Assembly: GCA_012515695.1 (NCBI GenBank)
Contig: JAAYXX010000222.1
Coordinates: forward strand, 1 to 27,719
DNA length: 27,719 nucleotides
DNA from: Chloroflexota bacterium
Lineage (GTDB): Bacteria; Chloroflexota; Anaerolineae; UBA1429
Direction of reading: 5' to 3'
The notes under the pieces were generated by a model. It was given only the letters and a program-made list of their open reading frames with translations. It had not been told where the DNA came from and searched no databases. Every line of letters starts with the position of its first letter. The stretch's first letter is position 1. The position numbers and the translations under genes were made by a program. Below, in pieces: positions 20,801 to 27,329 of the stretch.

Positions 20801-22682
20801 GCACGCCCCAGGCCATCCACAGTCGGGCCAGCGCGTACTCGATGACAAACAGCGCCGGTTGGGTAATGGCCGTCTGTTGCAAGCGTTCCGCCGCCTCCTC
20901 GGCCCGCTCTGGGGGGGGATACAGCAGGTCGCGCAAATCCAGCCCCAGGTGCGCCCGCAGCGCGTCGGCGCAATAGTCCACCTGTTGCCGAAAGACCGGC
21001 TCGGACTCGTACAACCCTTTGCCCATGCCCACATATTGCGCGCCCTGGCCGGTGAACATAAAGGCCACGGGGCGCTCGCCCGGCTCGGCGTGGCCGGTGA
21101 ACACCCGCTTGGGGTCGCGGCTTTGCACCGCGCGCAGCGCATCCTCTACGTCCCGGCAGACAATCACCCGCCGATGCGCCCAGGCGCGCCGCCCAACCTG
21201 CGTGGTATAGGCCACGTCGGCCAGATTCACGTCCGGGTGTTGCATCAAATAATCGGTCAGGTTCCAGCTGGCCTGCTCCAAAGCCGTCTCGGTCTTGGCC
21301 GAGAGATACAACGCCTGCCAGGGACGGGAGGCGCTGGACGGCTCGCGGGCGGGCGCTTCTTCCAGCACGACGTGGGCGTTCGTGCCGCCAATGCCAAAGG
21401 AACTCACCCCCGCTCGCCGGGGAGCGCCGTCCGCCTGCCATTCAGCCAGTTGCGCGTTGACATAGAACGGCGTGGCGGTCAGGTCCATGTTGGGGTTGGG
21501 CCGGGTATAGTGCAGGCTGGGCGGCAACTGCTTGTGCTTCAGCGCCAGGGCCGCCTTGATCAACCCGCCCACCCCGGCGGCGGTGTCCATGTGCCCCACA
21601 TTGGTCTTGAGCGAGCCGATGGCGCAATACTGCCCGGCAGGTCGCCGCGGGCTTGTGGCGGACTGGAATGCCTCGGTCAACGCTGCAATCTCGATGGGGT
21701 CCCCGATGGCCGTGCCCGTCCCGTGGCACTCGACGTACCCGATGGTCGCGGGGTCTACCTGGGCCACCGCCATCGCCCGCGCAATCACTTCGGCCTGCCC
21801 GTCAACGCTGGGCGCGGTATAGCCCACCTTCAGCGAGCCGTCGTTGTTGATCGCCGAGCCTTTGATGACAGCGTGAATGTAATCCCCATCCGCCAGCGCG
21901 TCGGCCAGCCGTTTGAGTACCACCACACCCACGCCGTTGCCCCCCACCGTGCCCTGGGCCTGAGCGTCAAAAGCGCGGCAATGGCCGTCTGGCGAGGCGA
22001 TGCCCCCTTCCTGGTACAAATACCCCCGCTCCTGCGGGATGCGGATCGTAGAGCCGCCCGCCAGGGCCATATCGCTCTCATAGCTCAACAAGCTCTGGCA
22101 AGCCAGATGAACGGCCACCAGCGAGGTAGAGCAAGCCGTCTGCACGTTGACGCTCGGCCCGCGCAGGTTCAGCTTGTAGGAAACGCGGGTGGGCAGAAAA
22201 TCCTTGTCGTTGTTCATCACGACAGCCCACTGATCCGTGGATTCGATGCGCTGGCTAGAGAGCAGGTTGAACAGCAGATACGTGCTGATGCCCGCGCCCG
22301 CATACACGCCGATGGGGCCATCGTAGGCTTCGGGGTCATAGCCCGCGCTCTCTAGCGCCTCCCACGCGCATTCGAGAAACAGGCGTTGCTGCGGGTCCGT
22401 GAGCGCGGCCTCACGCGGGTAAAAGCCAAAGAACGCGGCATCGAACAACTCGATGTCCTTCAGCACGCCGCCCGCTTTCACATAATACGGACTCGCCACA
22501 AGAGCAGGGTACACTCCGGCGGCCAACACCTGCTCATCACTAAAGGTAGAGATGGACTCTACCCCATTGACCAGATTGTGCCAGAACTCGTCCAGGGTCT
22601 GCGCGCCGGGGAATCGGCCCGCCATGCCGATGATGGCAATCTCCTGCCCCCCTACCTCGTCCACCGTCGTCCAATCAGTCAT
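14823..22682 (-). CDS. Hybrid polyketide synthase / NRPS: KS-AT-KR-ACP-C-A-T
   Basis: A 2619-aa hybrid that extends the chain by one reduced C2 unit and then one amino acid. KS (13-440) has Cys184 in TACSTS and His320 and His364. AT (538-835) has Ser636 in GHSIG and HAFH at 732-735, the malonyl-CoA signature. KR (structural part about 905-1140, catalytic part 1149-1335) has TGGLGRIG at 1155-1162, Ser1305, Tyr1318, Lys1281 and Asn1322; LDD and the A-type Trp are both missing, so hydroxyl stereochemistry cannot be called. There is no DH or ER, so a beta-hydroxyl is expected. ACP Ser1467 (GGDSL). LCL-type C domain with H1660-H1661-IIS-DG. A domain with D2182, P2183, E2186, N2224, I2253, G2255, A2280, I2288, T2289, K2481: code DPENIGAITK, which I cannot assign. 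Carrier Ser2539. The C-terminal acidic stretch (LLDELEGLSDQDVQRLLDDE) resembles short docking motifs of NRPS termini. GGGAG lies 5 bases before the ATG; an 85-bp gap separates it from the upstream gene. Confidence 0.97.
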   Translation of the reverse strand: MTDWTTVDEVGGQEIAIIGMAGRFPGAQTLDEFWHNLVNGVESISTFSDEQVLAAGVYPALVASPYYVKAGGVLKDIELFDAAFFGFYPREAALTDPQQRLFLECAWEALESAGYDPEAYDGPIGVYAGAGISTYLLFNLLSSQRIESTDQWAVVMNNDKDFLPTRVSYKLNLRGPSVNVQTACSTSLVAVHLACQSLLSYESDMALAGGSTIRIPQERGYLYQEGGIASPDGHCRAFDAQAQGTVGGNGVGVVVLKRLADALADGDYIHAVIKGSAINNDGSLKVGYTAPSVDGQAEVIARAMAVAQVDPATIGYVECHGTGTAIGDPIEIAALTEAFQSATSPRRPAGQYCAIGSLKTNVGHMDTAAGVGGLIKAALALKHKQLPPSLHYTRPNPNMDLTATPFYVNAQLAEWQADGAPRRAGVSSFGIGGTNAHVVLEEAPAREPSSASRPWQALYLSAKTETALEQASWNLTDYLMQHPDVNLADVAYTTQVGRRAWAHRRVIVCRDVEDALRAVQSRDPKRVFTGHAEPGERPVAFMFTGQGAQYVGMGKGLYESEPVFRQQVDYCADALRAHLGLDLRDLLYPPPERAEEAAERLQQTAITQPALFVIEYALARLWMAWGVQPDALIGHSIGEYVAACLAGVFSLDDALALVAARGRMMQALPAGSMLSVPLAEAEVRPCLDERLSVAVLNAPGMSVVSGPTDAVDELARRLADAGVDCRPLHTSHAFHSPMMDPILDAFTERVAQVELHAPTILLISNVTGTWMTPDQATDPAYWASHLRQPVRFGQGVEELLKEPSRVLLEVGPGQTLTTLARRHPAATADRVVLPTLRHPKDEQPDAAFVLGALGRLWLAGVRVDWAGFYADERRYRLPLPTYPFERRRYFIELDPTGQARKELRKEPRVQDWFYLPSWKRAPLPRPAAEGEGNWLLFGELGGLTAQVADRLQAMGRQAITVTPGGRFAQTDPHHYLLNPQEPEHYERLLRALAATGAAPAGVVYLWGMGHGERPVTEALDGGFYPLLYLAQAMGAGQPEAGPVELVLVTDGLHDVTGGESLSLGAAPLLALGRVIAQEYPLVRCRAVDMLAVEDGARLADWLIRECLSGADAVVAYRGRHRWVQAFELIPQTQAAPGKQAAPGAGLRPGGVYLITGGLGRIGLTLAEQLARRAQARLALVGRTPLPPRDEWDGWLAAHDEADATSARIRAVRACEALGAEVLLLQADVADRAQLEQAIAETQSRFGALHGVIHAAGVVGDAAVASLPATDRAACERQFRAKLHGSLALADALADRPLDFVLLTSSLASLLGGVGFAAYAGANACLDAIAQQQRRATGVPWISVNWDGWRFAEEQGLPLGGEAGLFLTPEEGAAAFEHALSLREYPQVACSTGDLMLRLERVVARSERAAEQAEQVGEAAVQARPGLQTEYAAPRSDLERALAEMWQKVLGIEQVGIHDDFFQLGGDSLLATQLISRVRDTYRMELPLRKLFEEPTVAGLAALIEAGREEQAHTPSMQPIPRIPRGDELPLSFGQQRLWFLDRLEPDSPLYNNSAAVQVTGVLDPAILERCVNAVVQRHEALRTTFGEAAGQPVQRIAAEMELPLAVIDLRDVPATEREARVMELARQEGRQPFDLTQGPLMRVTLLQLGEREQVLLMSMHHIISDGWSVAVLIRELAALYEAFAAGRPSPLPELPIQYADWAAWQRAWMEGEALEAQMAYWKAQLGDLPPALELATDRPRPAVQTARGANAWFTLPRELSGALEALSQREGTTLFMTLLAGLQTLLYRYTGQEDICIGTPVANRNRSETEGLIGFLLNTLALRIDLSGNPTFRELLGRVRQVALGAYAHQEVPFEALVEALHPRRDMSRSPLFQVMFDLQAAPLEALRLPDVTFRPLPVDNGTAKFDLALSMEQSEEGLRGYLNYNADLFDPSTIDRMLAHFRALLEGVTADPDCRIADLPLLTADERQQIVVEWNRTATGAAPETSVVVRFEAQAERAPDALAVTCDGSMLTYGELNRQANQLAHHLRQLGVGPEVMVGVYLERSQAAVVALLAALKAGGVYVPLDPGYPVERLAFMLQDAGVVALITEQTLAASLPARGAQLVRLDADAAAIAGQQADNPPVSVPPQSLAYVIYTSGSTGMPKGVGVSHAALATHIRDVAAHYALRAGDRVLQFPSMNFDPSLEQILGALTVGATVVLRGRDLWSPDEFARRIAREGVTVANLPTAYWQHLAQAWAGNDAATPAGGLRLVIPGGDAMRPEAVRRWMQTPLRSVRLLNAYGPTETVITATTFLVPPDGRAPDSRVPIGKPLPNRTAYILDGRGQSVPVGVVGELYLGGVALARGYLHHPDLTAERFVPDPFGGEPGARLYRTGDLARYLPDGTIEFMGRADYQVKIRGYRVEPGEIEALLERHPAVRVAAVQPWEDEDGEKYLAAYVVGAEGAALTADELREYLRDRLPEYMVPSAMVLLETMPTLPTGKVDRRALPRPTDDRRGAAARPYVAPRTPLEEELAGLWAEVLRVERVGVEDDFFDLGGHSLLAAQLASRVREAFGVEVPLRALFESPTVAALSLTIAELQAASLDEEGLSELLDELEGLSDQDVQRLLDDETALNDGDGR
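18183..22646 (-). other. PKS extension module KS-AT-KR-ACP
   Basis: Residues 13-1500 of the 2619-aa hybrid. All catalytic residues of KS (Cys184, His320, His364), AT (Ser636, HAFH) and KR (Ser1305, Tyr1318) are present. The about 250-residue stretch between AT and KR contains the KR structural subdomain (GVVYLWGMGHG near 1001-1011) and no HxxxGxxxxP dehydratase motif. The module should therefore leave a beta-hydroxy C2 extension. Confidence 0.93.
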
Positions 22683-22767
22683 ATGCGCTCCCGCTCTCTA
22701 TCTACTGGGAAACAGTCCCCTGTCTCCATCGTGTGCGGTTCTGCATCACTCGCCGGAAATGGCCCGC
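22683..22767. other. 85-bp gap between first NRPS and PKS-NRPS genes
   Basis: The only non-overlapping junction in the synthetase operon. It holds the SD GGGAG (22692-22688) for the downstream gene. I see no hairpin with U-tract and no promoter pair, so read-through within one operon is expected. Confidence 0.55.
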
Positions 22768-25700
22768 CTAGCGCTTTTGCCGGACGGCCCGCATGTGTCG
22801 CCGTTGGCGCTGGAGCGCCTCGCGCTGCATCTGGGCGCGGGCCTGGCTCGACTGCATCCGGGTCGCCTCGCCGGTCTGCTGGCTGATATACTCCGCCAGC
22901 AGGCTAACCGTGGGGTACTTGAACAACTCGACCATCGAAAAGCTCCGCTCAAAGGTCTCTTGCAGTCGAGCGTACACCTTGGCAGCCGCCAGGGAATGCC
23001 CTCCCAGATCGAAAAAGTTGTCTTCCACACCCACCTTGTCCACGCCCAGCACCTCCGCCCAGATGGCCGCGATGGTGCGTTCGGCCTCATTCCGGGGCAT
23101 GACAAAGGTCGCCTCCAGCTCTGGCCGCAACCCATCCGGGTCGGGCAGCGCCTTGCGGTCTACTTTGCCGTTGGGCGTTAACGGCAGCGCCTCCAGGGGC
23201 ACGAACAGCGCCGGAACCATATAGTCGGGCAGTTGCCGCCGCAAAAAGTGGCGCAAACCGCTCCCCGTCGGGGTGGCCCCATTGCGCGGGACATAATAGG
23301 CCACCAGACGGACGGCTTCCGTGGCATCCTGCTGCGCAACCACCACTGCGTCTTGCACGGCCTCGTGCTGGACCAGTAACGCCTGAATCTCGTCCAGTTC
23401 CACCCGAAAGCCGCGCACCTTGACCTGGTGATCCACCCGCCCCAGGTATTCGATGTTCCCGTCGGCGAGATAGCGGGCCAGATCGCCGGTGCGATACAGG
23501 CGACTGGCGGGGTTATCGCCAAAGGGATCACGCAAAAACCGCTCCGCCGTCAGGTCGTCCCGGTTCAGGTAGCCCTGCGCCACCCCCACGCCGCCAATGT
23601 ACAACTCTCCGGCGACATTCACCGGCACCTGGCGCATCTGCGAGTCAAGGATGTACATCTGAACGTTGGGAATGGGCCGCCCAATGGGAACCGTGCTCGC
23701 CGTCGGGGGCAGTTCAGCCACGCGATAATACGACGCGCCCACCGTCGTCTCCGTGGGGCCATAGCCGTTCAGGAAGCGACGCCCCCGCGCCCAGCGCCCG
23801 GCAATCTCACGCGAACAGCTTTCCCCCGCCGATACCACCGTCGCCAGCGCATCCAGTCCCTCATCCGGCAGTAAGGCCAGCATAGACGGAGGCAGCGTGA
23901 CCACGGTGATCTCCCACTCCCTCAACAGCCTGTGCAGTTCGGAGGGTAGCATCATCTGTTCGCGTGGGGCCAGATAGAGGCATCCCCCGGCTGCCAGCGT
24001 GGGAAAGATGTCTGCTACGGAAGCATCAAAGCTAAAGGAGGCGAACTGCAACACACGGCTGGCAGGCCCAAGTCCAAAGAGGTCAACCAGCGCCGCGCAG
24101 AGGTTGCACAGCCCCGCGTGTCGCAGCATGGTACCCTTGGGCTTGCCCGTGGAGCCAGACGTATAAATGATATAAGCCAGACTCTCTGGAGTGGCCGCGC
24201 ACACCGGGCGGCCCTCGTCCTCCTGGCTGATCGTGGGCCAATCGGCGTCCAGGCGAACGACCTGCACCCCCTCCTGGGCAGGGAGCGCGCCCTGCAAATG
24301 CTGTTGAGTGAGCAGCACCGGCACGCGAGCATCTTCCAGCATAAAGGCCAGCCGCTCGGCGGGATAGGTCGGGTCCAGGGGCAGGTAAGCGCCCCCCGCC
24401 TTTTGCACACCCAGCACGCCCACGATCATCTCTAGCGAAGGCTCCACGCACAACCCCACCGGCGTTTGCGGGCCAACGCCCAACGCCTGTAGATAATGCG
24501 CCAGTTGGTTCGCCCGCCGCTCTAACTCGCCATAGGTCAGCGTTTGCCCCCCGAATGCCACTGCTGGGGCCTGCGGGGTGCGCGCCGCCTGTTCCTCGAC
24601 AAGCTGGTGGGCACACCTGTCGCTGGGATAAGGCTGCGCCGTCGCGTTCCAGGCGGCAAACTGCTCGCGCTCGGCCTGGGTCAGCATAGGCAGATGGGAG
24701 AGCGGCCTGTCGGGGTCGGCCAGAACGCTCTCTAGCAGCGTGCGGTAATGGCCCAACATGCGCTGGATGGTGGCCCTGTCGAACAGGTCGGCGCTATACT
24801 CGACGGCAGCGATACACTCTTCGCTGGTCTCGGCCATCAACCACGTCAGGTCAAGCGGCGACACCTGCCGCTCCAACGCCACCGATTCCAGGCGCAGTTC
24901 CCCCAGCGGCATCTGCCCGCCATTCCCGCCCAACGCAAACGCGGTAAACTCTTCTCTATCCATCAAGCGAGTGGTCTTTTGCCAGGAGAACATCACCTGA
25001 AAGATGGGCGAGCGGCTCAGGTCGCGCACCGGCTGCAATCGCTCCACCATCAGGCCAAAGGGGTAAGCGTCATGTTCGGCAGTGGCGTCCAGTGTCCGAT
25101 GCACCTGGGAGAGAAACTGGCTGAACGTGGGGTCGCCGTCAAGCCTGGCGCGAATGGGGACGGGGTTGACAAAATAGCCGACAGAGCGGGCGAACTTGGG
25201 GCTGCGTCCGGCCTTGGGATAGCCCACGATGATATCGTCCTGGCCGGTATAGCGGTGCAGCATCACCTGGAACGCCGCCAACATGGTGGCATACAACGGC
25301 ACGCCTCGCGCCTCGGAGAAGGCGCGTAAGCGGGCGGTCAACTCGGCGCCCAGCTTGTGATACTGCGACCCGCCGCGATAGCCCTGCACTTCCAGCCGTG
25401 GCCTGTCGGCGGGCAGGTCCAGCACGGGAAGCTCCCCGGCCAACTGCTCCCGCCAAAAAGCCCACAGCCGCTCGGCGTCTGGCCCGGCCAGCAACTCGCG
25501 CTCGGCCTGCACATGCTCGGCATAGTCGCCGCGCGGCGGGCTGGGGGATGCGTCCGTTCCGTTCTTCTCGGCGGTATAGATGACGCCGATCTCGTACAGC
25601 AGCACCGCCAGCGACCAAAGATCACTGGCAATATGATGCAGGGCGAGCGTTGCCACATGATCCGACGGCCCCCGGCGAAACACGGCAACCCGCATGAGCG

Positions 25701-26118
25701 GCCCCCGCTCAAGATCAAAGGGTTGCTCCACCTCTTCGCCTAGCTTGTCTTGCAGTTCCGCATCGGTCCAGCCGGATGCATCCACCACCCGAAAAGCTGC
25801 CTCCATATGGGCATGGGCGCGTTGCACAGGTTCGCCGTCGCGGATGGTAAAGGAGGTGCGGAACGTGGGGTGTCGGTCGAGCAAACGCTGCGCCGTCCGT
25901 TGCAGGGAGGGGATATCCAGGTCGCGGATGCGGGCCGCGCGCACAATGTTATACCCCGCATTCCCAGGGACCAGCCGTTGCACAAACCAGAGCGCCCGCT
26001 GTCCATAAGACAGCGGGTACTCGATATACTCATCAGCAGCGGAGCCAACTGGCCCTGCAGTAAGCGGGCGGTCCTCCGTCAGTTTGCGGCCATTCACCAA
26101 ACCGACCCGAGTTGCCAT
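22768..26118 (-). CDS. Non-ribosomal peptide synthetase, first visible module C-A-T
   Basis: A 1116-aa single-module NRPS and the first gene of the minus-strand operon. The condensation domain (about 32-475) opens with YPLSYGQRALWFVQRL and has H161-H162-IAS-D166-L: the Gly of HHxxxDG is Leu. As it lies at the head of the line, it may be a starter C domain that links an acyl group to the first amino acid, though a donor from a gene elsewhere is possible. The A domain (510-990) contains YTSGSTGKPKG at 652-662 and D698, A699, A702, T741, V762, A764, G785, V793, G794, K985: code DAATVAGVGK, hydrophobic/aromatic-like, not confidently assigned. Carrier Ser1042 (GGHSL). Residues 1084-1116 form an Arg/Gln-rich basic tail (REALQRQRRHMRAVRQKR), as often seen on NRPS subunits that hand over to a PKS; it precedes the KS of the next protein. 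The ATG has AGGGGG five bases upstream. Confidence 0.96.
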   Translation of the reverse strand: MATRVGLVNGRKLTEDRPLTAGPVGSAADEYIEYPLSYGQRALWFVQRLVPGNAGYNIVRAARIRDLDIPSLQRTAQRLLDRHPTFRTSFTIRDGEPVQRAHAHMEAAFRVVDASGWTDAELQDKLGEEVEQPFDLERGPLMRVAVFRRGPSDHVATLALHHIASDLWSLAVLLYEIGVIYTAEKNGTDASPSPPRGDYAEHVQAERELLAGPDAERLWAFWREQLAGELPVLDLPADRPRLEVQGYRGGSQYHKLGAELTARLRAFSEARGVPLYATMLAAFQVMLHRYTGQDDIIVGYPKAGRSPKFARSVGYFVNPVPIRARLDGDPTFSQFLSQVHRTLDATAEHDAYPFGLMVERLQPVRDLSRSPIFQVMFSWQKTTRLMDREEFTAFALGGNGGQMPLGELRLESVALERQVSPLDLTWLMAETSEECIAAVEYSADLFDRATIQRMLGHYRTLLESVLADPDRPLSHLPMLTQAEREQFAAWNATAQPYPSDRCAHQLVEEQAARTPQAPAVAFGGQTLTYGELERRANQLAHYLQALGVGPQTPVGLCVEPSLEMIVGVLGVQKAGGAYLPLDPTYPAERLAFMLEDARVPVLLTQQHLQGALPAQEGVQVVRLDADWPTISQEDEGRPVCAATPESLAYIIYTSGSTGKPKGTMLRHAGLCNLCAALVDLFGLGPASRVLQFASFSFDASVADIFPTLAAGGCLYLAPREQMMLPSELHRLLREWEITVVTLPPSMLALLPDEGLDALATVVSAGESCSREIAGRWARGRRFLNGYGPTETTVGASYYRVAELPPTASTVPIGRPIPNVQMYILDSQMRQVPVNVAGELYIGGVGVAQGYLNRDDLTAERFLRDPFGDNPASRLYRTGDLARYLADGNIEYLGRVDHQVKVRGFRVELDEIQALLVQHEAVQDAVVVAQQDATEAVRLVAYYVPRNGATPTGSGLRHFLRRQLPDYMVPALFVPLEALPLTPNGKVDRKALPDPDGLRPELEATFVMPRNEAERTIAAIWAEVLGVDKVGVEDNFFDLGGHSLAAAKVYARLQETFERSFSMVELFKYPTVSLLAEYISQQTGEATRMQSSQARAQMQREALQRQRRHMRAVRQKR

Positions 26119-26390
26119 ATTCGCCCCCTACACTGAACATCCAGCAGACAAAATTAGCTCATTCTCGCGACATAACAGGACAGCAGTCTTGAGAGGAGAT
26201 CGTCTGACGGAGAAAGCGCATACGGGAGCGCGGCAGTTTCCGGGAATACTGCCCGCCCGGAGGAATGACAGCCTGGTATTGGACCCAGGTTGCACCTGCC
26301 CTAGAGTGCCAAGTCGCCACTATCCAGGCATAAGCCAGTCGCTTTGCCAGGACGGCGATGCGCATCAAGAATGAAAACTTGCCAACGGCG

Positions 26391-26410
26391 TGTCATCTGC
26401 AACAATGACA
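26391..26410. repeat. Inverted repeat TGTCAT-N8-ATGACA
   Basis: Perfect 6-bp arms (26391-26396 and 26405-26410) around an 8-bp centre, in the divergent intergenic region and downstream of the candidate minus-strand -10. The size and dyad symmetry suit a binding site for a dimeric regulator, but no regulator gene is in the window. A further ATGACA lies at 26265-26270. Confidence 0.35.
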
Positions 26411-26420
26411 TTCAGGCAGC

Positions 26421-26440
26421 CAGACAGGTCTGTTCACCTG
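26421..26440. repeat. Short overlapping hairpins in the intergenic region
   Basis: CAGAC-AG-GTCTG (26421-26432) and CAGGT-N6-ACCTG (26425-26440) share bases and could not form together. The stems are only 5 bp, so this is weak. No U-tract follows on either strand, so it is not an intrinsic terminator. Confidence 0.2.
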
Positions 26441-26520
26441 GCAGGCTCCTGGTTTCCTGACTTCCGATTGGCCCCTCGATACACACGGAATGACCTGTGA
26501 AGATCAATCACACAGAACCT

Positions 26521-26526
26521 ATTATA
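26521..26526 (-). promoter_or_regulatory. Candidate -10 box of the NRPS-PKS operon
   Basis: A perfect TATAAT on the minus strand, about 395 bp upstream of the first NRPS start. No good -35 lies at 16-18 bp; TTCACA (26555-26550) is 23 bp away, too far for normal spacing. It may be activator-dependent or a chance match. Confidence 0.3.
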
Positions 26527-26548
26527 AAGCACCAAGGTATAAATAAGG

Positions 26549-26577
26549 TTGTGAAAAGGTAAATATTTTGTTAGAAT
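26549..26577 (+). promoter_or_regulatory. Candidate second plus-strand promoter
   Basis: TTGTGA (26549-26554), 17-bp spacer, TAGAAT (26572-26577) in the AT-rich core. The -35 box is weak (four of six). It could be an upstream promoter for the RidA-like gene or a chance match in AT-rich DNA. Confidence 0.3.
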
Positions 26578-26694
26578 TGCATCATACAAGCAAGTTACCT
26601 CTCTTCTATAGATAGACAGACCAATGACCCAAAGGGGGAACAGGCGAGGCGCGTTCATTGGGTACACACGCACCTCGTCCACAACCTGCCGGGC

Positions 26695-26723
26695 TTGACT
26701 CTCCCCGCTTCCCCGCGTATAAA
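26695..26723 (+). promoter_or_regulatory. sigma70/sigmaA-type promoter of the RidA-like operon
   Basis: TTGACT (26695-26700), a 17-bp spacer and TATAAA (26718-26723), each matching five of six consensus bases at optimal spacing. Transcription would begin near 26730, giving a leader of about 40 nt before the ATG at 26769. AGGAG at 26755-26759 with a 9-bp spacer serves as SD. Confidence 0.75.
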
Positions 26724-26768
26724 GAAGGTGCTTTTCATCTATCATCAATATATCAGGAGTGATGCAAC

Positions 26769-27290
26769 ATGGCATTCAATGTCAAAAAGCGCGGCAAGCT
26801 GACCTACTACTATGAGGGAGAGCGGCCCGTCCTGTCCGCCCTGGTGACGGAAGAGCTGTCAGACGGCGACCTGAAAATCTACTTTGCCGGGCTGACCGGC
26901 GGCTACTCGGCCAAGGGAGTGCTGGGGCGCGAAGAGCTTGTCTCGATGGACCCCCATCAGGAGATTCCCCTGGTGTTCCAGAGCTGGGAGAAGTGGCTTC
27001 AGGACGCAGGCATCTGCGATTCCCTCAAGGACATAGATTTCGTCGAGGTGCACGCTTTTGGTTGCCAGCCCAAAAGCCCCAACCCATTGGTGGACCCCAT
27101 CGGCTACGCCGAAGAGTGCAAGCGGCTACGCAAGGCTTACGCCGAGGCATATGGCGGCTTTTTCGCCACCTACCTGCCCGATAACGGCGTTCCGGCCCGC
27201 TTTACCGTCCACCTGGTAGATGTGCCCGATACAGCCGCCTCTTACGAGTTCTACTCGACAGCCTTGTTACAGAGAGGGTCACGCGACTAG
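26769..27290 (+). CDS. RidA/YjgF-like protein (divergent), putative enamine/imine deaminase
   Basis: A 173-aa soluble protein with no signal peptide or membrane segment. I place it in the RidA/YjgF/UK114 family from the order of motifs compared with E. coli TdcF: a strand ending in an FAGL element (39-42), then W(L)QDAGI ... KDIDFVEVHAF (75-97) matching the family's helix-AG-DI-strand unit, then AEAYGGFFATYL followed by PARFTV (142-147) matching Y..FF...PTRSCV. Arg144 lies where the catalytic Arg of RidA sits, and Glu160 is near the position of the conserved Glu. RidA proteins hydrolyse reactive enamines such as 2-aminoacrylate made by PLP enzymes. At 173 aa it is longer than typical RidA (about 125-130 aa), with an insertion near 100-120 and an N-terminal extension, so the function may differ. 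It has its own promoter and SD (AGGAG, 9-bp spacer) and is followed after 39 bp by a PLP enzyme gene. The family call is by eye and moderate. Confidence 0.55.
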   Translation: MAFNVKKRGKLTYYYEGERPVLSALVTEELSDGDLKIYFAGLTGGYSAKGVLGREELVSMDPHQEIPLVFQSWEKWLQDAGICDSLKDIDFVEVHAFGCQPKSPNPLVDPIGYAEECKRLRKAYAEAYGGFFATYLPDNGVPARFTVHLVDVPDTAASYEFYSTALLQRGSRD

Positions 27291-27329
27291 CACGCGCACA
27301 AATCCATCATATCCCAAAGGATAAACACC

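Larger units (their letters stand above)
26119..26768. other. Divergent intergenic region, 650 bp, with AT-rich core
   Basis: No credible gene. Bases 26514-26610 are clearly AT-richer than the surroundings and hold promoter-like boxes in both directions. The rest contains a 20-bp dyad (26391-26410), a short hairpin cluster (26421-26440), and the consensus-like promoter of the plus-strand operon at 26695-26723. If the minus-strand operon starts near the AT-rich core, its leader would be about 400 nt. I see no riboswitch, attenuator or terminator that I can name. Confidence 0.6.

Noticed and set aside
20778..22355. Long plus-strand open frame (525 codons) opposite the KS-AT region
   Set aside because: It lies antisense to a fully conserved KS/AT with all catalytic residues. 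GC-rich coding DNA commonly leaves an open antisense frame, and its translation shows no family motif.
22683..22767. Terminator or internal promoter between the first two synthetase genes
   Set aside because: Only a 4-bp stem (GGGA/TCCC) is present, without a U-tract, and no -35/-10 pair at normal spacing.
26159..26368. 69-codon minus-strand frame, possible leader peptide of the NRPS operon
   Set aside because: No SD before it, composition unlike a leader peptide, and no following attenuator-type hairpin with a U-tract.
26434..26775. 113-codon minus-strand frame in the intergenic region
   Set aside because: It overlaps the consensus-like promoter and the start of the RidA-like gene, has no visible SD and no family resemblance.
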